A stretch of 64,000 nt of DNA from Sisyra terminalis (Eukaryota; Arthropoda; Insecta; Neuroptera; Sisyridae), in NCBI GenBank assembly GCA_958496175.1, contig OY292275.1:21452001-21516000 (forward strand), in the 5' to 3' direction. This document shows positions 50,400-64,000 of the stretch, piece by piece; within the stretch, counting starts at the first letter, position 1; each line of letters begins with the position of its first letter. The translations under genes were made by a program, and so were the position numbers. The notes below the pieces were generated by a model. The model made no database searches and was not told the DNA's origin. It saw only the letters and a list, made by a program, of their open reading frames with translations.

Positions 50400-50512
50400 G
50401 AGATATATTTTTTTTAAATTGATGCATCGAATTAAATTCTTTGTCAAAACATCGAATCAATACGATGTATCGTAAACATCGGTTAGATTCGACGTATTGA
50501 TGTGAATACCCC
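50400..50512. mobile_element. DNA-transposon-like terminal segment
   Basis: Repeated and inverted CATCGA/ACGATG motifs (GATGCATCGA, CAATACGATGTATCG, GACGTATTGATGTG) ending GAATACCCCTA, which resembles insect hAT termini (TAGGGGTATTC reversed). ATCGAT-rich DNA at 49835-49890 could be the other end. Confidence 0.3.
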
Positions 50513-53500
50513 TAAAACTAACCATTCGTTTTATCAGAAAACTATATTGATCATTTTAAAATATTTAAATAAAAATTCAGACAATGGGAATAGTTTCTTA
50601 ATATCGACTGAAAAGAAGTTTTATATTTTAAGGAATTAACAACATAACTTTTACAAATTTTGAGTAAAAGAAAAACTTATTATTACATCTTTGAAAGCAC
50701 ACACTAAAATTAGGAAAAGTTTAAGTATTTATTGCCAATGAGAAATTTTTCAAGCTAAAATTTACTTATAATTTTCGACAGAGAAACGAAAATTTTTAAA
50801 GGATTTTTTTAGAATTTCGTTAATGAATAATTCCACCCAATACTAGTTTCTTTTTTTTAAATATAATATACAATTTTAATTTTAATGCTGGAAGGTATAT
50901 TTTGATACATATTTTTAAGCGTAAAATTAAATAACTAATCTCCTACAGTACGGATGTAAGTGCCTTTTGGTCTTTATGCCATTGCAATCATGAGGAAGAT
51001 CCGGTCTTGAATACAAAATACTCGTGACTCAGTACTCCTACATTGAAAACGTTTCATCATATTGACGCTTTTAAATCAAGCACTGAACCAATTAATTAGA
51101 TATAAAACTTTTACTTTTAGAGTTTCGATTCTGTTTTTCTTCAAATGATGAATCTATTTTTAATATTGTGTAGAATTTAATTTCCAGTGTTATTTTTAGA
51201 AGTAAATATTTCAAATTATTTGAAATTATTCGATTTGAATATAGATATTTTAACAGGATATCCACTTGAAAATCCACTTTACATTCATATTTGTCAAACA
51301 AATATATGTTAAAAGTTGAAAAATATTATCAGATTTTTTTTTAATTTTTACAAAATGTTATGAATATCATAATTGCTGTATCAAAACAAAATCAAAATCT
51401 CTTTTAATTGCTTTAAATATTTCTGTATACATTAGATGTTTTGCCGCCACTCATGTCTTGTACATTTAATGTTTTCAGCTAAGATAAGAGAAAACATATC
51501 TTTAAGTACACACCTAATTTATATGATCCATATTTTTGAAATGGTACAGAGTTGGTTTCAGATATCTTGTAAAATTTTAAAATATCTTATTTTTAGTTGA
51601 CTTTGACATGTGTAATTAAAAATCCATAGACATTCGAGGCCGTTCCTGTGGGAATGAATAAGATACGTATGGCGCCAGCGAATACAAAACACTTAGAAGT
51701 GACCTAAAGTTGTCGGGAACATAATATTCTTTCCCTAAACTTTTACACGCTGTTTAAAACAATAAAGAATTATAAAGCACCACAAAATTATATAATATGT
51801 CAATGTGACAAAAATCCTCCACATTACATTAAATGACATTTCCAAAAAAGGTCAATAAAATTAGGTTTTGTAAAAAGACCTTAAACAACAATAAATGTAA
51901 CATGAAATAGATCAGTAATATATCCCCATTTGTCTGACACTCTTAAATTACACATGTAACTTGATCGGTGCTAAGTGGACAAAAGGTCACTGTTAGAAAA
52001 TTAAAAACACCAATTGATTATTGTATTAGATAACCCGCTGAGATTTGTTTCTGTAATTCTAGTTTAAGTTATTGTAACTTTTTTCAAGTTTTCTTATGGC
52101 GCCGAGACATATTAAAATAAAACAGTTTTACTAGTAGATATATAATTTAAAAATTTAGGAACGTAGGTATGCATAATAGTGAAAATTACTGAAAAATATA
52201 AGTCGCGAAATACATCAATGAAGTTCATCAACTATGTATATATCTTTTATTGAATTTTGGATGTAGCAGATACATTTTTTTGCTAATTTTTTGTTATTTG
52301 AAAATTTAATTTTTGACAATTTTTTATAAGATTATCTAAAAATTTAAAAGGCAATTGACTTATTAGGTAGAGATATTCCAAAAAATATTACTCAAGATGA
52401 CAAAAATAAAATTTTGTGAAATTTTGAACCCCAAATATTGATCTTAAAAGGCCTATCACCGTAATTATTGATATTTCAATCCAAAGGTAATTTTTTTCTC
52501 AAAACTTTTCAACTATCACACTGAGAAAATTAAACGACATATATTCTTAAAGAAAATTAAATCTTCTACAAAAAATATTCAATCGTTAATTTTCATCAGA
52601 CCAACCGTTTCGTTATAATCGAGCCCTGAACATTCATCTGTGATTACGGTTTGACTATTTAACATTAGAATTTTGTAACTAACAAACGAATTAAAATTAT
52701 CTTGAGCAAAATTTTTATATATTCTTGAAAATAAATAATCTATAAAAAAGCTCTTTTAGTATTTTTTAATAAATGTACAATTCTCTAAGTTATTCAAAGT
52801 CAAAGTTGAAGAATTGACCTTAGATAACTTTGAGAGAAGTAAATTTATCGAAAAATGCTTAGAGACCTTTTTTGTAGAGCATTTAATATCATTAGTCAAT
52901 TAGTTGGAAAATTCCAAAGTTAAAAAATCAAATTGCATAAATAATTAATTCATTGCAACAGCTCAGCAACTACATTAAGTTTACACTAGTAAGTTATATT
53001 AGCAAATAATTGAAAAGAATAGCGGAAATAAGGGCTCAGAAGATATTCTAGACTTGACTGCTATATTCTTTTAAATTTCTAGAAACTAGATTGCTAGTGC
53101 TTTACGTTTGGCAATGAAAGTGAAATAACGTTTGAACTAAAAAAATACTTTAAACAATGATCTTTGCTCAATCTATAGATACAATAAACGATTTTTGAGT
53201 TAAGTGGAAAATCAAAGAGGTACCTAGATTCTAAAACTAATAAAAATACTAAAAATCTTTTATAGCATGAAGACGATTCAACCGAAATTACTGTCCAAAG
53301 TATTCTGAAAATATTTGATGTATATGTAAAAATATGAAAGTAATAATAAAAATATCTTTAATTGAAGCTCAAATACACAAAATTTTGAACATTTCTAGGG
53401 TATAATTTCTACATTGCTTAATACGAAGCTTTATCCTGTCTTTAACGTTTTATAGTGGCGGCAGTGAAAAATGAATTCGAGCGTCGGTAATATAAAGTTA

Positions 53501-55539
53501 TTTTAACTGACTTTAAAAAGATATGAAAATTAGATGGTATACATTTTAGGTTTTTAGATATATTTTCATATGATAAACTAACGTATTAATATATTTTTTA
53601 CATTTTACAATTTTCATACCTTATTTCACCTAAATAGGTAGCTTATTAATGGAGGATTCATATTTCGAATACTAAAGTATCTATTGTATAAGGAAAAAGA
53701 TATATGTTTTAAAGCATTTAACACAAATTTATAAAAATGAATCACTATATAAGTACTTTTATAAAAATTGTGCAACTGAAAACGAAATTTTAAGAATGAT
53801 ATTTTTAAAAATAGTTTAATCTTTTAATAAAAGTTTGCACGTAGAAATTCAAATTAAACAACAATACTAAGCAGTGAAAGGCATATTATTTTGGGGAGAA
53901 AATCTGTCAAAACTTCTTTTGTCAGCTTTTGTGCTTGTTTTCGTGCTTTTGGAATCTAAGAATAAATTGAAACTCAGTGTAAAGTTATTAATTATTCCTT
54001 CATTTAAACAACCTAATGGATTTACTTTAATCGACTTATTCCAGTCTAATTTATAATTTGCATATACTTGTATTTAGTTTGAATTTTCAATACCGATGGG
54101 TTACAACACAAAGGTAACATGTCCATTTTTGGTCAAATTAATGTAAAAGTCACGAAATAATAATTGAGACCATTTTTTTCTCAAAAAATCAATGGAAAAG
54201 AGTAACTAGTAAAATACACAATTAAGTTATAACAAAAGTATAATTAAAAGCTCATAATAAAGACCAATCCAAATCTTCGATTGCTAATATCTCAAAATCA
54301 GTAAAATGTCACAAACAATTGTTGTGCTTTAATCCATCGATATAGTAATGTTGTAACAAGGTTATTTTAATTATAATTAGTTATTAGGCAAAATATTAAA
54401 AAACCAAACAAAAGAATTAGCTTTAAAGACCGTTTCAGTTTTAGTTAGTAATGATATGAGAGAAACGGAAATTGGGTTTCATTGGGAAATTGGGTAAAAA
54501 TTAGTTTCGGTCGAAGCCTAAATCTTTTTATTTACAATTGAAGTTTTAAAAACAACTAATATTTAATGAAGAAACTAAATTCATCACTACACTAAACGAA
54601 ATATGTTCTGCTTATATAAATTTTGCTTCATCCGCTAATGATTAACCGACTCTATTGGATATAAAGGTCTCATTAGGTGTTTGGTACAATTTTATTTGAA
54701 CTATTAAGGAGATTAAAAACTTATTTGTAATAGTAAAAAGTCACTCCATTATAATGGTTGCTCGCTTTTTTATTATTATTATTATTATTAACATTATTGA
54801 AATTTCAAATCTGAAGCCTAAGATTTAGATACTGGCAAAAATTATTTGAAATTCTTAGAATATCCTAAGCTTTGACCGATGCATACAAAATTGAAGTAAC
54901 TTATAAAAAAAGGCCTGGAAATAAAAAAAAATGTTCTTTTAGCTATGTTTCTATACAGTTTTAGGTTATAATAAAATAATTTAGAATATGCGTCGTCAAT
55001 TTATTAAGTTAAAACCAATTAGTGCCTACTCCAGAAGTTGGATAATTATCTATAGGTACAAACCTTCAAATCGTGCAATTAGTTATCTATTAACCCCTAC
55101 AACAGGATTATATTATTTTTTTTCAACTTTGTTATACCCTCAAGAGTAAATATTATTTCAAATAGTACCAATAAACCTCCAATCAAAAATTGGAGACAAT
55201 ATGGATGCATTTAATTATTTAAAAAAAAAACTCCTTTTATTCTAATTAACATTTTTTGGATCGAAATTGGAAATATTTCCTAACAAAAATATTTCATTTT
55301 TCCTTGAGATATTTACATATTTTCTCGCACCAGAATGTTTCCACAATAAAAAAGGAAATTGCTCCACTATTGCATAGAATGATGTTACTCATATTTATCA
55401 TGAAATTATCTTTACTCATTGAAATATGAAGGTAATAAATGTCAAAATTTGGTACGATTATAAAAACATCAATCGAAATTTTATTTATATGCTATTTTTT
55501 AAAATACTTTTATGTAGATCTCTTTATGCGTGAACATGA

Positions 55540-55720
55540 AAATCGATTACAAGCCAGAGCACATGAATTTTACTGGTTACAGGAACAGTTCTGGGCGTTT
55601 ACCAACGTTTTCGTCTTTTCCTCTTTGCAAACACTAAAAATTCTCTCTATCCATCTTTGGGGGCGTGTGCTTCCAGATCTCTTCCCGGTTAATCTGACGA
55701 TCAAATATAATAAGCTTGGT
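55540..55720 (-). pseudogene. LINE reverse-transcriptase C-terminal remnant
   Basis: On the - strand a frame reads TGKRSGSTRPQRWIERI, then NAQNCSCNQ and a stop. This resembles the KRxxGRPxxRW ... AQNR end of insect LINE polyproteins. It is interrupted by stops and is only about 60 codons long. Confidence 0.4.
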
Positions 55721-56863
55721 TAAACATGGTTCAACACATCGGTATATACTACAGTGTACAAAGGGCATATTAGTATTTATTTATTAATTAAACGTAGAAA
55801 AAACAGTTGGTACATAACATTTTTTAAGCGTTAAATAAATGATAATTTTCATACACCTTAGGGAAACTATTAATTATTGTTAGTATAAGTTTATATCTTA
55901 ATACATCGTCTTACACTTCAGGACATGTCTGATTTTAAAACTGTAATGAAAAAATACATAAAAGCATTTGGTCCAAGTAAATAGAACTGGTAATATTTGT
56001 TAAATTATGGTTTTTACATTAAGCTAATTAAGTTATTTCGGTTCGATAATTTTCATTACAGAAATATGAACTTGATGTTTGCGCCGCTTGCAGTCTCAGT
56101 TGCATTTATTTTTCGGGGTGAGCATTAATTCGGAATTTTCTCGTTTTTCCTAAGTGAAAATTATTTCTGGAATGTTCTTGTAGTGAATTGTATTGTTTAA
56201 AATGATATATACTTTTTATGTGAAAAATTAAATGGTTGATTAATCTGAACATTTTGTGACAAAAATTTGTTAAGCACATGTCACATATGTGATACAATAT
56301 AAATAAATAAATAAAGGGGTTTGATGTAAATATATGAAGGAATTGAAGAATATGAGTGTGGTTGATTTATATTAACTTTTATTATTCTGATCGGATAAAC
56401 CGTGAGAAATTTAAAAGATTCACATGAATTTAATTTTGGTAAGCTTTTTGATTCTAATAATTAACACAAATTGTTTAACAATTATTATTATTTCCATTTT
56501 TTTTTTCAAAAAATTTCCTAAATAATTTGATTTCTATATAAATTACGCAAAGATATGATTGATGCTTGAAATAATTTTCCTTTTGCAATATAGTCACGAG
56601 TGCCCTTAATTTAATAATTTTTACGTCATATCTTTGTTATCATTTGATTGAAGATGTACTTAAAGAGGCAGTAAAGCATTTTTTGTTCAATCAGTCATAA
56701 AACTGCCCAATTGTTTTAACAGCTTGAATTTTTTTGTTTTGTTTAATATAATTTTGAATTAAATAATAACTATTCATTGCGAATTAGTTATTACTTATTT
56801 TTTATTGCGCTACATTTTTAAGTTTGAATTAATCTTATAAGGATCAAAAACGTAAAGACAATA

Positions 56864-59800
56864 ATGCATAGCTATTCAAGAAATTGGTGTACTGAGGAAT
56901 TTTTCATGGCATCCTCGCACCACGGGGACTACATGCCAGATTCGCCTACATTTTCACAGTCGTCCTTTGAATATTTCCATAGTGGACATTCAAATTATAA
57001 AATGGATTCATATAATCCAGGTAAGTGAAAATTTATTAAAAAATTATACTGTTATATTTAAATTTAACTGGGTAATGGGTTATTTAAGATCTATCAAAAG
57101 GAACAACTTAATTAGGTATTTATTTTTATTTTTAAAATTAAAGACGAATAGGAAAGATTTATTTATAATTAGGAATATTAATTCTAAATTACTGAAAAAT
57201 TTTCTCCAAAATTGTAAACATAAACGTAGAATATAAACCTAGGTAATTACGAAAAGAGACAAGTTTTGTATTGCAAAACATTGTTAGATTGTTAGATTTA
57301 TACTTCTCAAATACAAAAATTCTTTATTATTAAAAAAAACGACGGTTATCTATATAAATCTTGGATATATTTTGTTTTTCAATATTTATAAAAATATTTC
57401 ACATCAAAAAGTCTTTTTACCTATTCTTACTTTAGTATTAAAATTAACCATTATTTCAATAATTTAGAATATAAGAATTTAAATAACAATTGATTTTTCT
57501 ATTATTGTGCTGGAAATATGCAACAATTATTCACTAATTAGTCTTTGATTTAAACATTTTGATTGTAAGTAAAAATAAATTTGTATTTTTTTTTTGTTAA
57601 AAATTAACAAATTGCATGGTAATTAAATGTATTCTGCCTGACAAGCTCTGTTTCCCGCGGGGTTGAATTTTTCCTTCCATCGTCTTTCTGACAGCATTCA
57701 TTTTTTACATTAGGAAACCTGTCCATTCCTAGTTTCATAATTTTATGTAAAAAATCAAAATAATTAAGTAACAACACATAGTATTTATATATTATTGTAC
57801 TTTATTAAAAAAATAGTTTTTATCAATCAATTTAAAATAATAAATACAAGTATGATGAAAACGGACACATTTGTTAAAGCTTTCGAATTAAATTATTATC
57901 AGTCTAATATTTTCTAATAAATTTTATAGATATCCACTATTGAATTTTGCTAGTGTCACTTCCTATTGATTTTGATATATATTTGCATAAATGAGAAGCG
58001 TGATAATACTTATTAATACTACAAACTTAAATACCTACAAAAGAGAGTACCTGTAATTAAAATAATTTTATTATTTCATATCATAAACTAGATTAAAAAT
58101 CCTTCGAATAATTACGTTAAACTGCGATATTACCTCATTACATATATGGTTTTTTTTGGTTTTTGTTTTTAATTTTTACTAGTAAAAGTAAAATCCTTTA
58201 GGTTTAATGAACAAAATTACAGAAGTTTATAGCTTTTATATCTAATGGTATTAGTTTCCTCGATTTTATTATGTACGTATACATTGTATGAGTTGAATTA
58301 TGAATAGGTATCAATTTTATAATATTCACGAATGCGAATATTCCAATATTAATGAAAACAAATGAAATCATTGAATAGTGAGAATTGCAATGTAGCATTA
58401 TGTTACCTTACCGACGTTAAAACATTGATTAATAAAAAAGATCAGTGCGAAAGCTTGAAAAGAAAACTAAATTTTCAATTCATTTTCTTTTTGACTACTT
58501 GGATTTTTTTTACTTATTAAATAGATGGTAATGTTAATTTGAGTAACAACTAATCGATGGAGAATTTCCTTATAGATACAAATATTAAATATTTTAAGCT
58601 TTGAATGCAATTGATTGACATTTCCATAAATGGAGAAATTGCTACAATTAAGTAATGCTAGTAAAATCATGTAATTCACAAAAATCGAATTTGAGACATT
58701 TATTTAATCTACATAAAAATATAATCTATCATATCTATCATACCCGCAGAAAAAACTGTCAAGCAATTTTTTTTTGTTAAACTTTTACATAATGAATTCT
58801 TTATATTGTAGTTACTTATTAATGCTTCATTATTTTTTATTAAAAAGAGAAAAGAATATTAAAATACTTTAAAAATTAATTATTAATATAAGAAAACAAA
58901 TAAGGCACTTCCCATATTATTCACTTTCGATTGTTAAGAATGAAGCTATTCTTTTTCTGTTTCTGTAAACTTGGAGAAAATGAAGTCATGTTATTTTAGG
59001 TACTATTAAGCAATCGAAAATATAATGTTATGTGTATTGTTTTATGGTTTTGAATGTCTAGCAATTAAAGCTCTTACCACTAAAGAGAAAACACTTATTA
59101 ACGTTAGTGAAAAGTTAGCATTTTTCATGATAAATGTGAAAAAAGGATATTTTTTAATAGTTTAGCTTTTACAAATTTGAATAATGATACGATAGTCTAC
59201 TAGTGGCCGAATGGTAAAGGTAAATCCAAAATGGCTTCGAATCTCGATGCAAGCAAATTTTCAATATTTTATGATTTACGGATTTTCATTAACGTTTGAA
59301 TTACGAAAGACTATCGTGGTTATAAAGCGACGATAAAAAACAATTAAAAATATAATGATGATAAGATGCGTAGTTCTTAAAAAAAATAACTAACGTGAAT
59401 AATTTTCTTTTTTCATTAAAATGATTCTTTAACTTTGTTCTAAAATAAAGTCTATTAAAAATTGTTTTAATTTTACGTGAAAACAATTTTTTTTAGATAA
59501 TTAATAGGTTCTTTTTCCTTTTCAGTAGAAAAAAATATTTATTTTTAAAAAAATAGGTACGCAAAGTCAATATGTGTGAAAACACAAGTGTTTCTAATAA
59601 TTAAATAATAATTAAGTAGTTCATCATTTTTTTCACTTTTTCACTCAAATTAACACCTTTCCTTGAATAAATTGTAACATCGGTTAAGCTTTTTCGAAAT
59701 CTCATCTGTAAAAATAGTTTCATGGCCTTTGTGAAAAACTTAACAAGGATTTAGTACTGTAGTGTAGTGATTTCCGTACTGCAGTAATCGTTTATTCTCA

Positions 59801-62800
59801 TGTATCTACACAGTACACATTATATTCTATGAGTTTCTAGACCAATTGACAGTGTTTTTGCAACAATTGAATCATCTTCGCAGTCTTTATTATCTTTCAC
59901 TATTGTTGTGTAGGTTGAATAATTCTTTTACTCTCCTCTTGTTATGCATTCCATGCATAATTACATCTATGTCATATGTAATTTCTTTAAAAGTATAAAA
60001 ACATACCAGTATTTACTTAGTTAACAAACAATTATGAGTAGCAGTTAGTATAAAAAATAAAAAGCTTGGGATGATACTAGCATTGGTTTTACGTATGATC
60101 TGGAAGGTTGAAACAATTTTAATAATAAAAACAATTACCTCAACTTCAAAACTTGTTTTGGGCAGCAACGGTTTTGGTCGGAAAACTTTAATCTCAAAGC
60201 ATATTAGATGACTTGATTAGTATAGACTAGTATATCATTGATCAAGGTATCACTTAATTCATAGTTTAGGTATAGAAGATTCGATTATAACGACTTGTGC
60301 TTGTTGTTTTAAAGTAAATTTCTTTAAAAAACGTTGTCATTTTTATGCGACCAAAACAGTTTATGAGTACTATTTATGTTACGTACTTAAAACATTATTA
60401 TATCGCAAAAATAAGCTCTAAAATAGAGGTATTCTGAAATATTGAGCAAGTATGAATTAAAAAAATTAAAGGTTTTAAACTCCAAAATAAATTTCGTAGA
60501 TTTCTAAAGAAATGTAATTAAAAACAACTAGGAAGCGATTACTTTTATAAATATTTTTCCTACTTAGTATCGAACTTAGAATAGAAAATGTAAGTCTGTT
60601 GTGAGTTGTGAATTTTAAGCACATTAAGGGAAAGAATTTCGGGGTAAACCCAAGGACGCTATAAACTACTTTTTAATTCAATCCCTTTTTACATGTAAAA
60701 AAGAGGAAATTAAATCAAAATTTTTGTATGTCTCACATTTTGAGGTCATTCTTTTTGTGGTGTGTCCTTATAAACTGTACCTGTTTCTTAGTATGTATCT
60801 ATTTATAGTAATTGTGTACTGCTTCTACTAATTTTCCCTTTTTTTGACAATTATTACTTTTAATGTCTTCAAAACATTTTTGTATCACGGTTGGATTTAA
60901 CCAATATTTAAGTTTTAAGTTAAAGAAACAAAAAATAGGAATTCTTTTTTTTCTTTTTGTAAAGTTAGGGGAAACTCAAATGTGAGGTAATTATGAACTC
61001 CAATTACTCTTAATAAAACGACACAATCATACTGATTTTCATTATTTTAAGCCTACAATTTTAAACACTAATGGTGTTGTTTTGGATACAAATTTTTATG
61101 AATATTATTTACAATTTATAAAAAGTTTTTTTATTATGCAAATTTATTGTTGTGAATACTATACATTTGATACTGTAAATGTAAAAGTAAATATTTAGGT
61201 GTAAGTGATATCCTGTGATTATTACGTAGAAAATGAACAATTAATTTTATTCATATTTCAAAACATTTTGTGTATAAAATAACTTAAAATTTCAACGAAT
61301 ATATGAAGATAGATAAGATAGTTGAGTTTTCAAAGAAATTTTGAAAGTAGTTAGACTTTATTTCACATTTTCCATATTTGCTACTAACCCACACTTTTCT
61401 ATAGATTAACAAATATTACTGTTTTTAGCGGTAGGCATGTGTAGCTTATCCGTTTAATTGATATGTTACTTGCCGTCGTAAGAATAAAAATTATTTATTT
61501 ATAGGAGCACCTAATTATAGGTATATTTTTATTTAAATAATGTTTATAAAAATTCATAAAAATACACCTGAAGTCAATCGAAATTTATTTATGACCTCCT
61601 GTTTATATTAAACCTAAGGGGATATGTTTACGTCTTTTGCTTTCTTTACCTATTTAAAAAAGATATTTAACAGAAAAAAAAATAAATAAACATGAACATG
61701 AAAATGAACTGCGTGTGTCTGAAGGAAGTTTTGTTTATAAAACACCAGAAGCCTCTCCTTATTTCATACTAAAATTACAAAGAAATTGTGTTCCTATGTA
61801 TCTTTCACAGCAATTATCCCAATAAAAAAAAAATCACTTCTTCACATAAAAGAAAAGGAACCTTGATAAAAAACTATTTGGTAGACACAAATATTAATGA
61901 AGTATGAAAACATGAAGAACAGAAGTCAAGTGTTGAAATATAAAACTGAGTTTGAAAAAAATCGGCAAAAATTAAAGTAAATTATTTGTTAAAAATTAAT
62001 TAAAAACATTATAAGTGTTCAATCATTTGGCAATGTGGTAAAATTTGTTGAATATTTTTATCGGTGATATTTGCATGAAAATTGTCGATAAGAGTCTAAA
62101 GAAAGATGATACCTTATGACAATTTTATTGATAAAAAAGATAGTAATTATAACATGGTATTATCACGCGAAAGTTTAAGTATGATAATACGTGCCATCTT
62201 TTAAATTAGTTATATTCATTTTATGATAACTCAGTAGTCTTCAAAATAATACCTTTACATTTTTATATCAATTATCTAATATTTTTTTTGATAACGCAAA
62301 GTTCTAATGATGTACAATTCAATGTCCAAAATAACAAGGCTCATCATTTTTCAATGATAATAATTATTAATTATAAATAAGATATTTTTTTTCGATTATA
62401 ATTGAGTGTACTTTCGTACATTTACCCTTATTAAAAGAATCACAATTTTATGTTTCAGATAATTCACAAATTTTATGTAATGGAAACAGTGATGATGGTA
62501 AATATTGGAATGAAAATGGTATGCGTTCTTCACCAAGCCTTTGTAATGGGGATGATTGTTCTTCACTAATGTCATCGCGATCTCCCGATGAAGGAATAAA
62601 TAATCGAGCATATCCAACCGTTTACAGCCCTTACCAAGTTTATCCGACAGCCTATCATAATTTAGATGATGTACAATTTTCACATCATTTAAAAAACGGT
62701 AATCATCTCTAGATATCAATGCTAGAAACAATTCGAAAGTTAATTTTTCATATTTGTGTGCATAAATTAAAAACTAATAACTAGTAAAGTAGTAAACAAG

Positions 62801-63815
62801 TAACTACCCGTGAAATTTTCACATCCCAACAATGACACAATTGACAAATGGCAGCGATAAGTAATTGAATCGAATGAAATCGTAATGAAATCGTAACGAA
62901 AAGTAATGAAATCGAAATGAATTTTCTCTTATATTACGATTTTCCTTTTTTTTGTTCCTTTATATATGAAAAAAGTAACACACTGTACATTTTGTGCAGT
63001 TATATTTGAAAACCAAAACCCTAACTTTTATTGGGATCGTATTTTGTTAATTGTTTTAAGTGAAAGCCTTTTTTCACTTTCAAATATTCAATGTGTAATA
63101 CCTAATATCTACTCGGTTTACAAAAGACAACAAAATTGAATCACTTCACAAATTGAACACTTCAAAATAAGATTTATCTCATGTAATTCAATATAGGGGC
63201 GTTACAAAATATTTTTCATTTTCAACTGCATTGCTGTAGTTCTAGGCTAAAACTGTATGTTTTTAAAAGTCTACGACTTGCATTATATTTACAAATACAT
63301 TTTATTTGTACAGAAAACTTAATGTCAGGATATTCAACTACAATACTAGGCAGCTTAAATGACTCCGAGGCAGACAAAGGCCTGAATTGTCTACAAGAAA
63401 GTCCTGTGGCTGTTCCCTTTATCCGAGTTGTGAAGAAACGTAATACAGCAAATCGTAAAGAAAGACGTCGCACCCAATCTATTAACAATGCATATGCTGA
63501 TTTGCGTGATTGTATTCCAAGTGTACCAGCCGACACAAAATTGTCCAAAGTATAATTACAAAATGATAAAATTCAATTAAATATTTACGAATACTATAAT
63601 TGCAGATAAAAACATTACGATTGGCCACCTCATATATTTCCTATTTAAAAGCGGTGCTAGACGGAGATAAACCTGGAAACGGATTCTGTGCCGAAATCGA
63701 AAATTTAAACAGTGGGCATCGACAAAACTATTCAAAAATATCGTGTGCCAAAGATGTAAATGGAGATATTTCTTTATGTTCAACAGGACATGATACCAAA
63801 TTAATGAATAAAGAG
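56864..63815 (+). CDS. Hand: Hand bHLH transcription factor (3' end outside window)
   Basis: Twist-family bHLH factor acting in heart, visceral mesoderm and blood progenitors, binding E-boxes as E-protein heterodimers. Exons: 56864-57020, 62459-62698, 63314-63549, 63606-63815; introns are GT-AG in phases 1, 1, 0, with a fourth donor (GAG|GTATGT) at 63816. The 281 residues in the window end in MNKE. The basic region is about residues 175-187 ([13 protein letters not shown]), and helix-loop-helix 188-229 includes [22 protein letters not shown] and [14 protein letters not shown], near-identical to Hand proteins. The N-terminal 130 residues are Ser/Tyr/His-rich without known domains. The conserved C-terminal tail ending WPQHVWALEL is not present, so at least one exon lies beyond 64000. 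The start is the first ATG, preceded by ACAATA. Confidence 0.93.
57021..62458 (+). other. Hand intron 1 (5.4 kb)
   Basis: AT-rich. Apart from one SINE copy at 59194-59345 and a short CCGCGGGG-containing stretch near 57650, I see no supported feature. Confidence 0.6.
59194..59345 (+). mobile_element. tRNA-derived SINE, copy 4
   Basis: AGTCTACTAGTGGCCGAATG, a shortened head, B box GCTTCGAATCTCG, then AGCAAATTTTCAATATTT, GATTTACGGATTTTCATTAA and GGTTATAAAGCGACGATAAA. It is the same family as the three copies in EcR intron 1, with a deletion in the head. Confidence 0.7.
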
Positions 63816-64000
63816 GTATGTAAAAAATTTATAATATAATTCCATGTAAAACGATATTTTTAGACTTTTTATTAACGGCCATAAAATTTTTGTTTAGATA
63901 ATTACACTAAAGTTGTAGATACTTAATTTTAAAATATCTGTAATATTTACATTACTATCGAAAATAACTTGTTTGACATATCCCGAAAAAAGAATTATTC

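Larger units (their letters stand above)
48734..56863. other. AT-rich region between snoRNA host gene and Hand
   Basis: Should contain the host-gene promoter and probably one more 5' exon, plus the Hand promoter. I could place neither. Retroelement traces are listed separately. The remaining open frames are AT-driven. Confidence 0.45.

Noticed and set aside
1..64000. CRISPR arrays, bacterial operons, ribosome-binding sites
   Set aside because: The window is an animal genome with spliced genes. The repeats present are transposon, satellite or snoRNA paralogues.

Overview
The window is strongly AT-rich animal DNA with long introns and old transposon remains. It carries the insect ecdysone receptor gene, so the source is an insect. 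The receptor protein reads beetle-like: [11 protein letters not shown] in the ligand-binding domain, an SERP...[16 protein letters not shown] block, and a very short tail after the last helix (IWDVDTKA). Coleoptera is therefore the best guess from protein resemblance alone.

Layout. 1-4.5 kb is noncoding, with a decayed hAT transposon that contains a large foldback element. About 4.5-34.8 kb is EcR on the + strand. It has a CpG-rich promoter-like region, the B1-specific first coding exon (5491-5773), a 27 kb intron holding SINEs, hAT-type MITEs, a deleted Tc1 element and a long TA microsatellite, then a compact block of exons (33030-34839) for the DNA- and ligand-binding domains. That block includes a 36-nt in-frame microexon. 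34.8-42.5 kb is AT-rich and empty apart from one Arg-rich open frame. A single-exon POC5-like centriole gene lies on the - strand at 42.5-43.4 kb, followed by a tRNA-like repeat and a roughly 300-340 bp tandem array (44.0-45.4 kb).

The most interesting find is at 45.5-48.75 kb on the - strand. A string of short exons with good splice sites but no shared reading frame carries nine intronic snoRNAs. Six are box C/D: a U27-like guide, two U31-like copies, one guide against the 28S peptidyl-transferase region, one against 18S, and one orphan. Three are paralogous box H/ACA RNAs. All six C/D RNAs have the D box about 65-77 nt upstream of the 3' splice site, as expected for intron-encoded C/D snoRNAs. 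This is a noncoding snoRNA host gene of the UHG type.

49-56.8 kb is AT-rich with retrotransposon traces. The 3' end holds the first four coding exons of the heart and mesoderm bHLH factor Hand (56864-63815, +), whose C-terminus lies outside the window.

The genes are functionally unrelated: a steroid receptor, a centriole protein, a ribosome-modification RNA locus and a developmental transcription factor. All family identifications come from recall of conserved sequence, not from a search.
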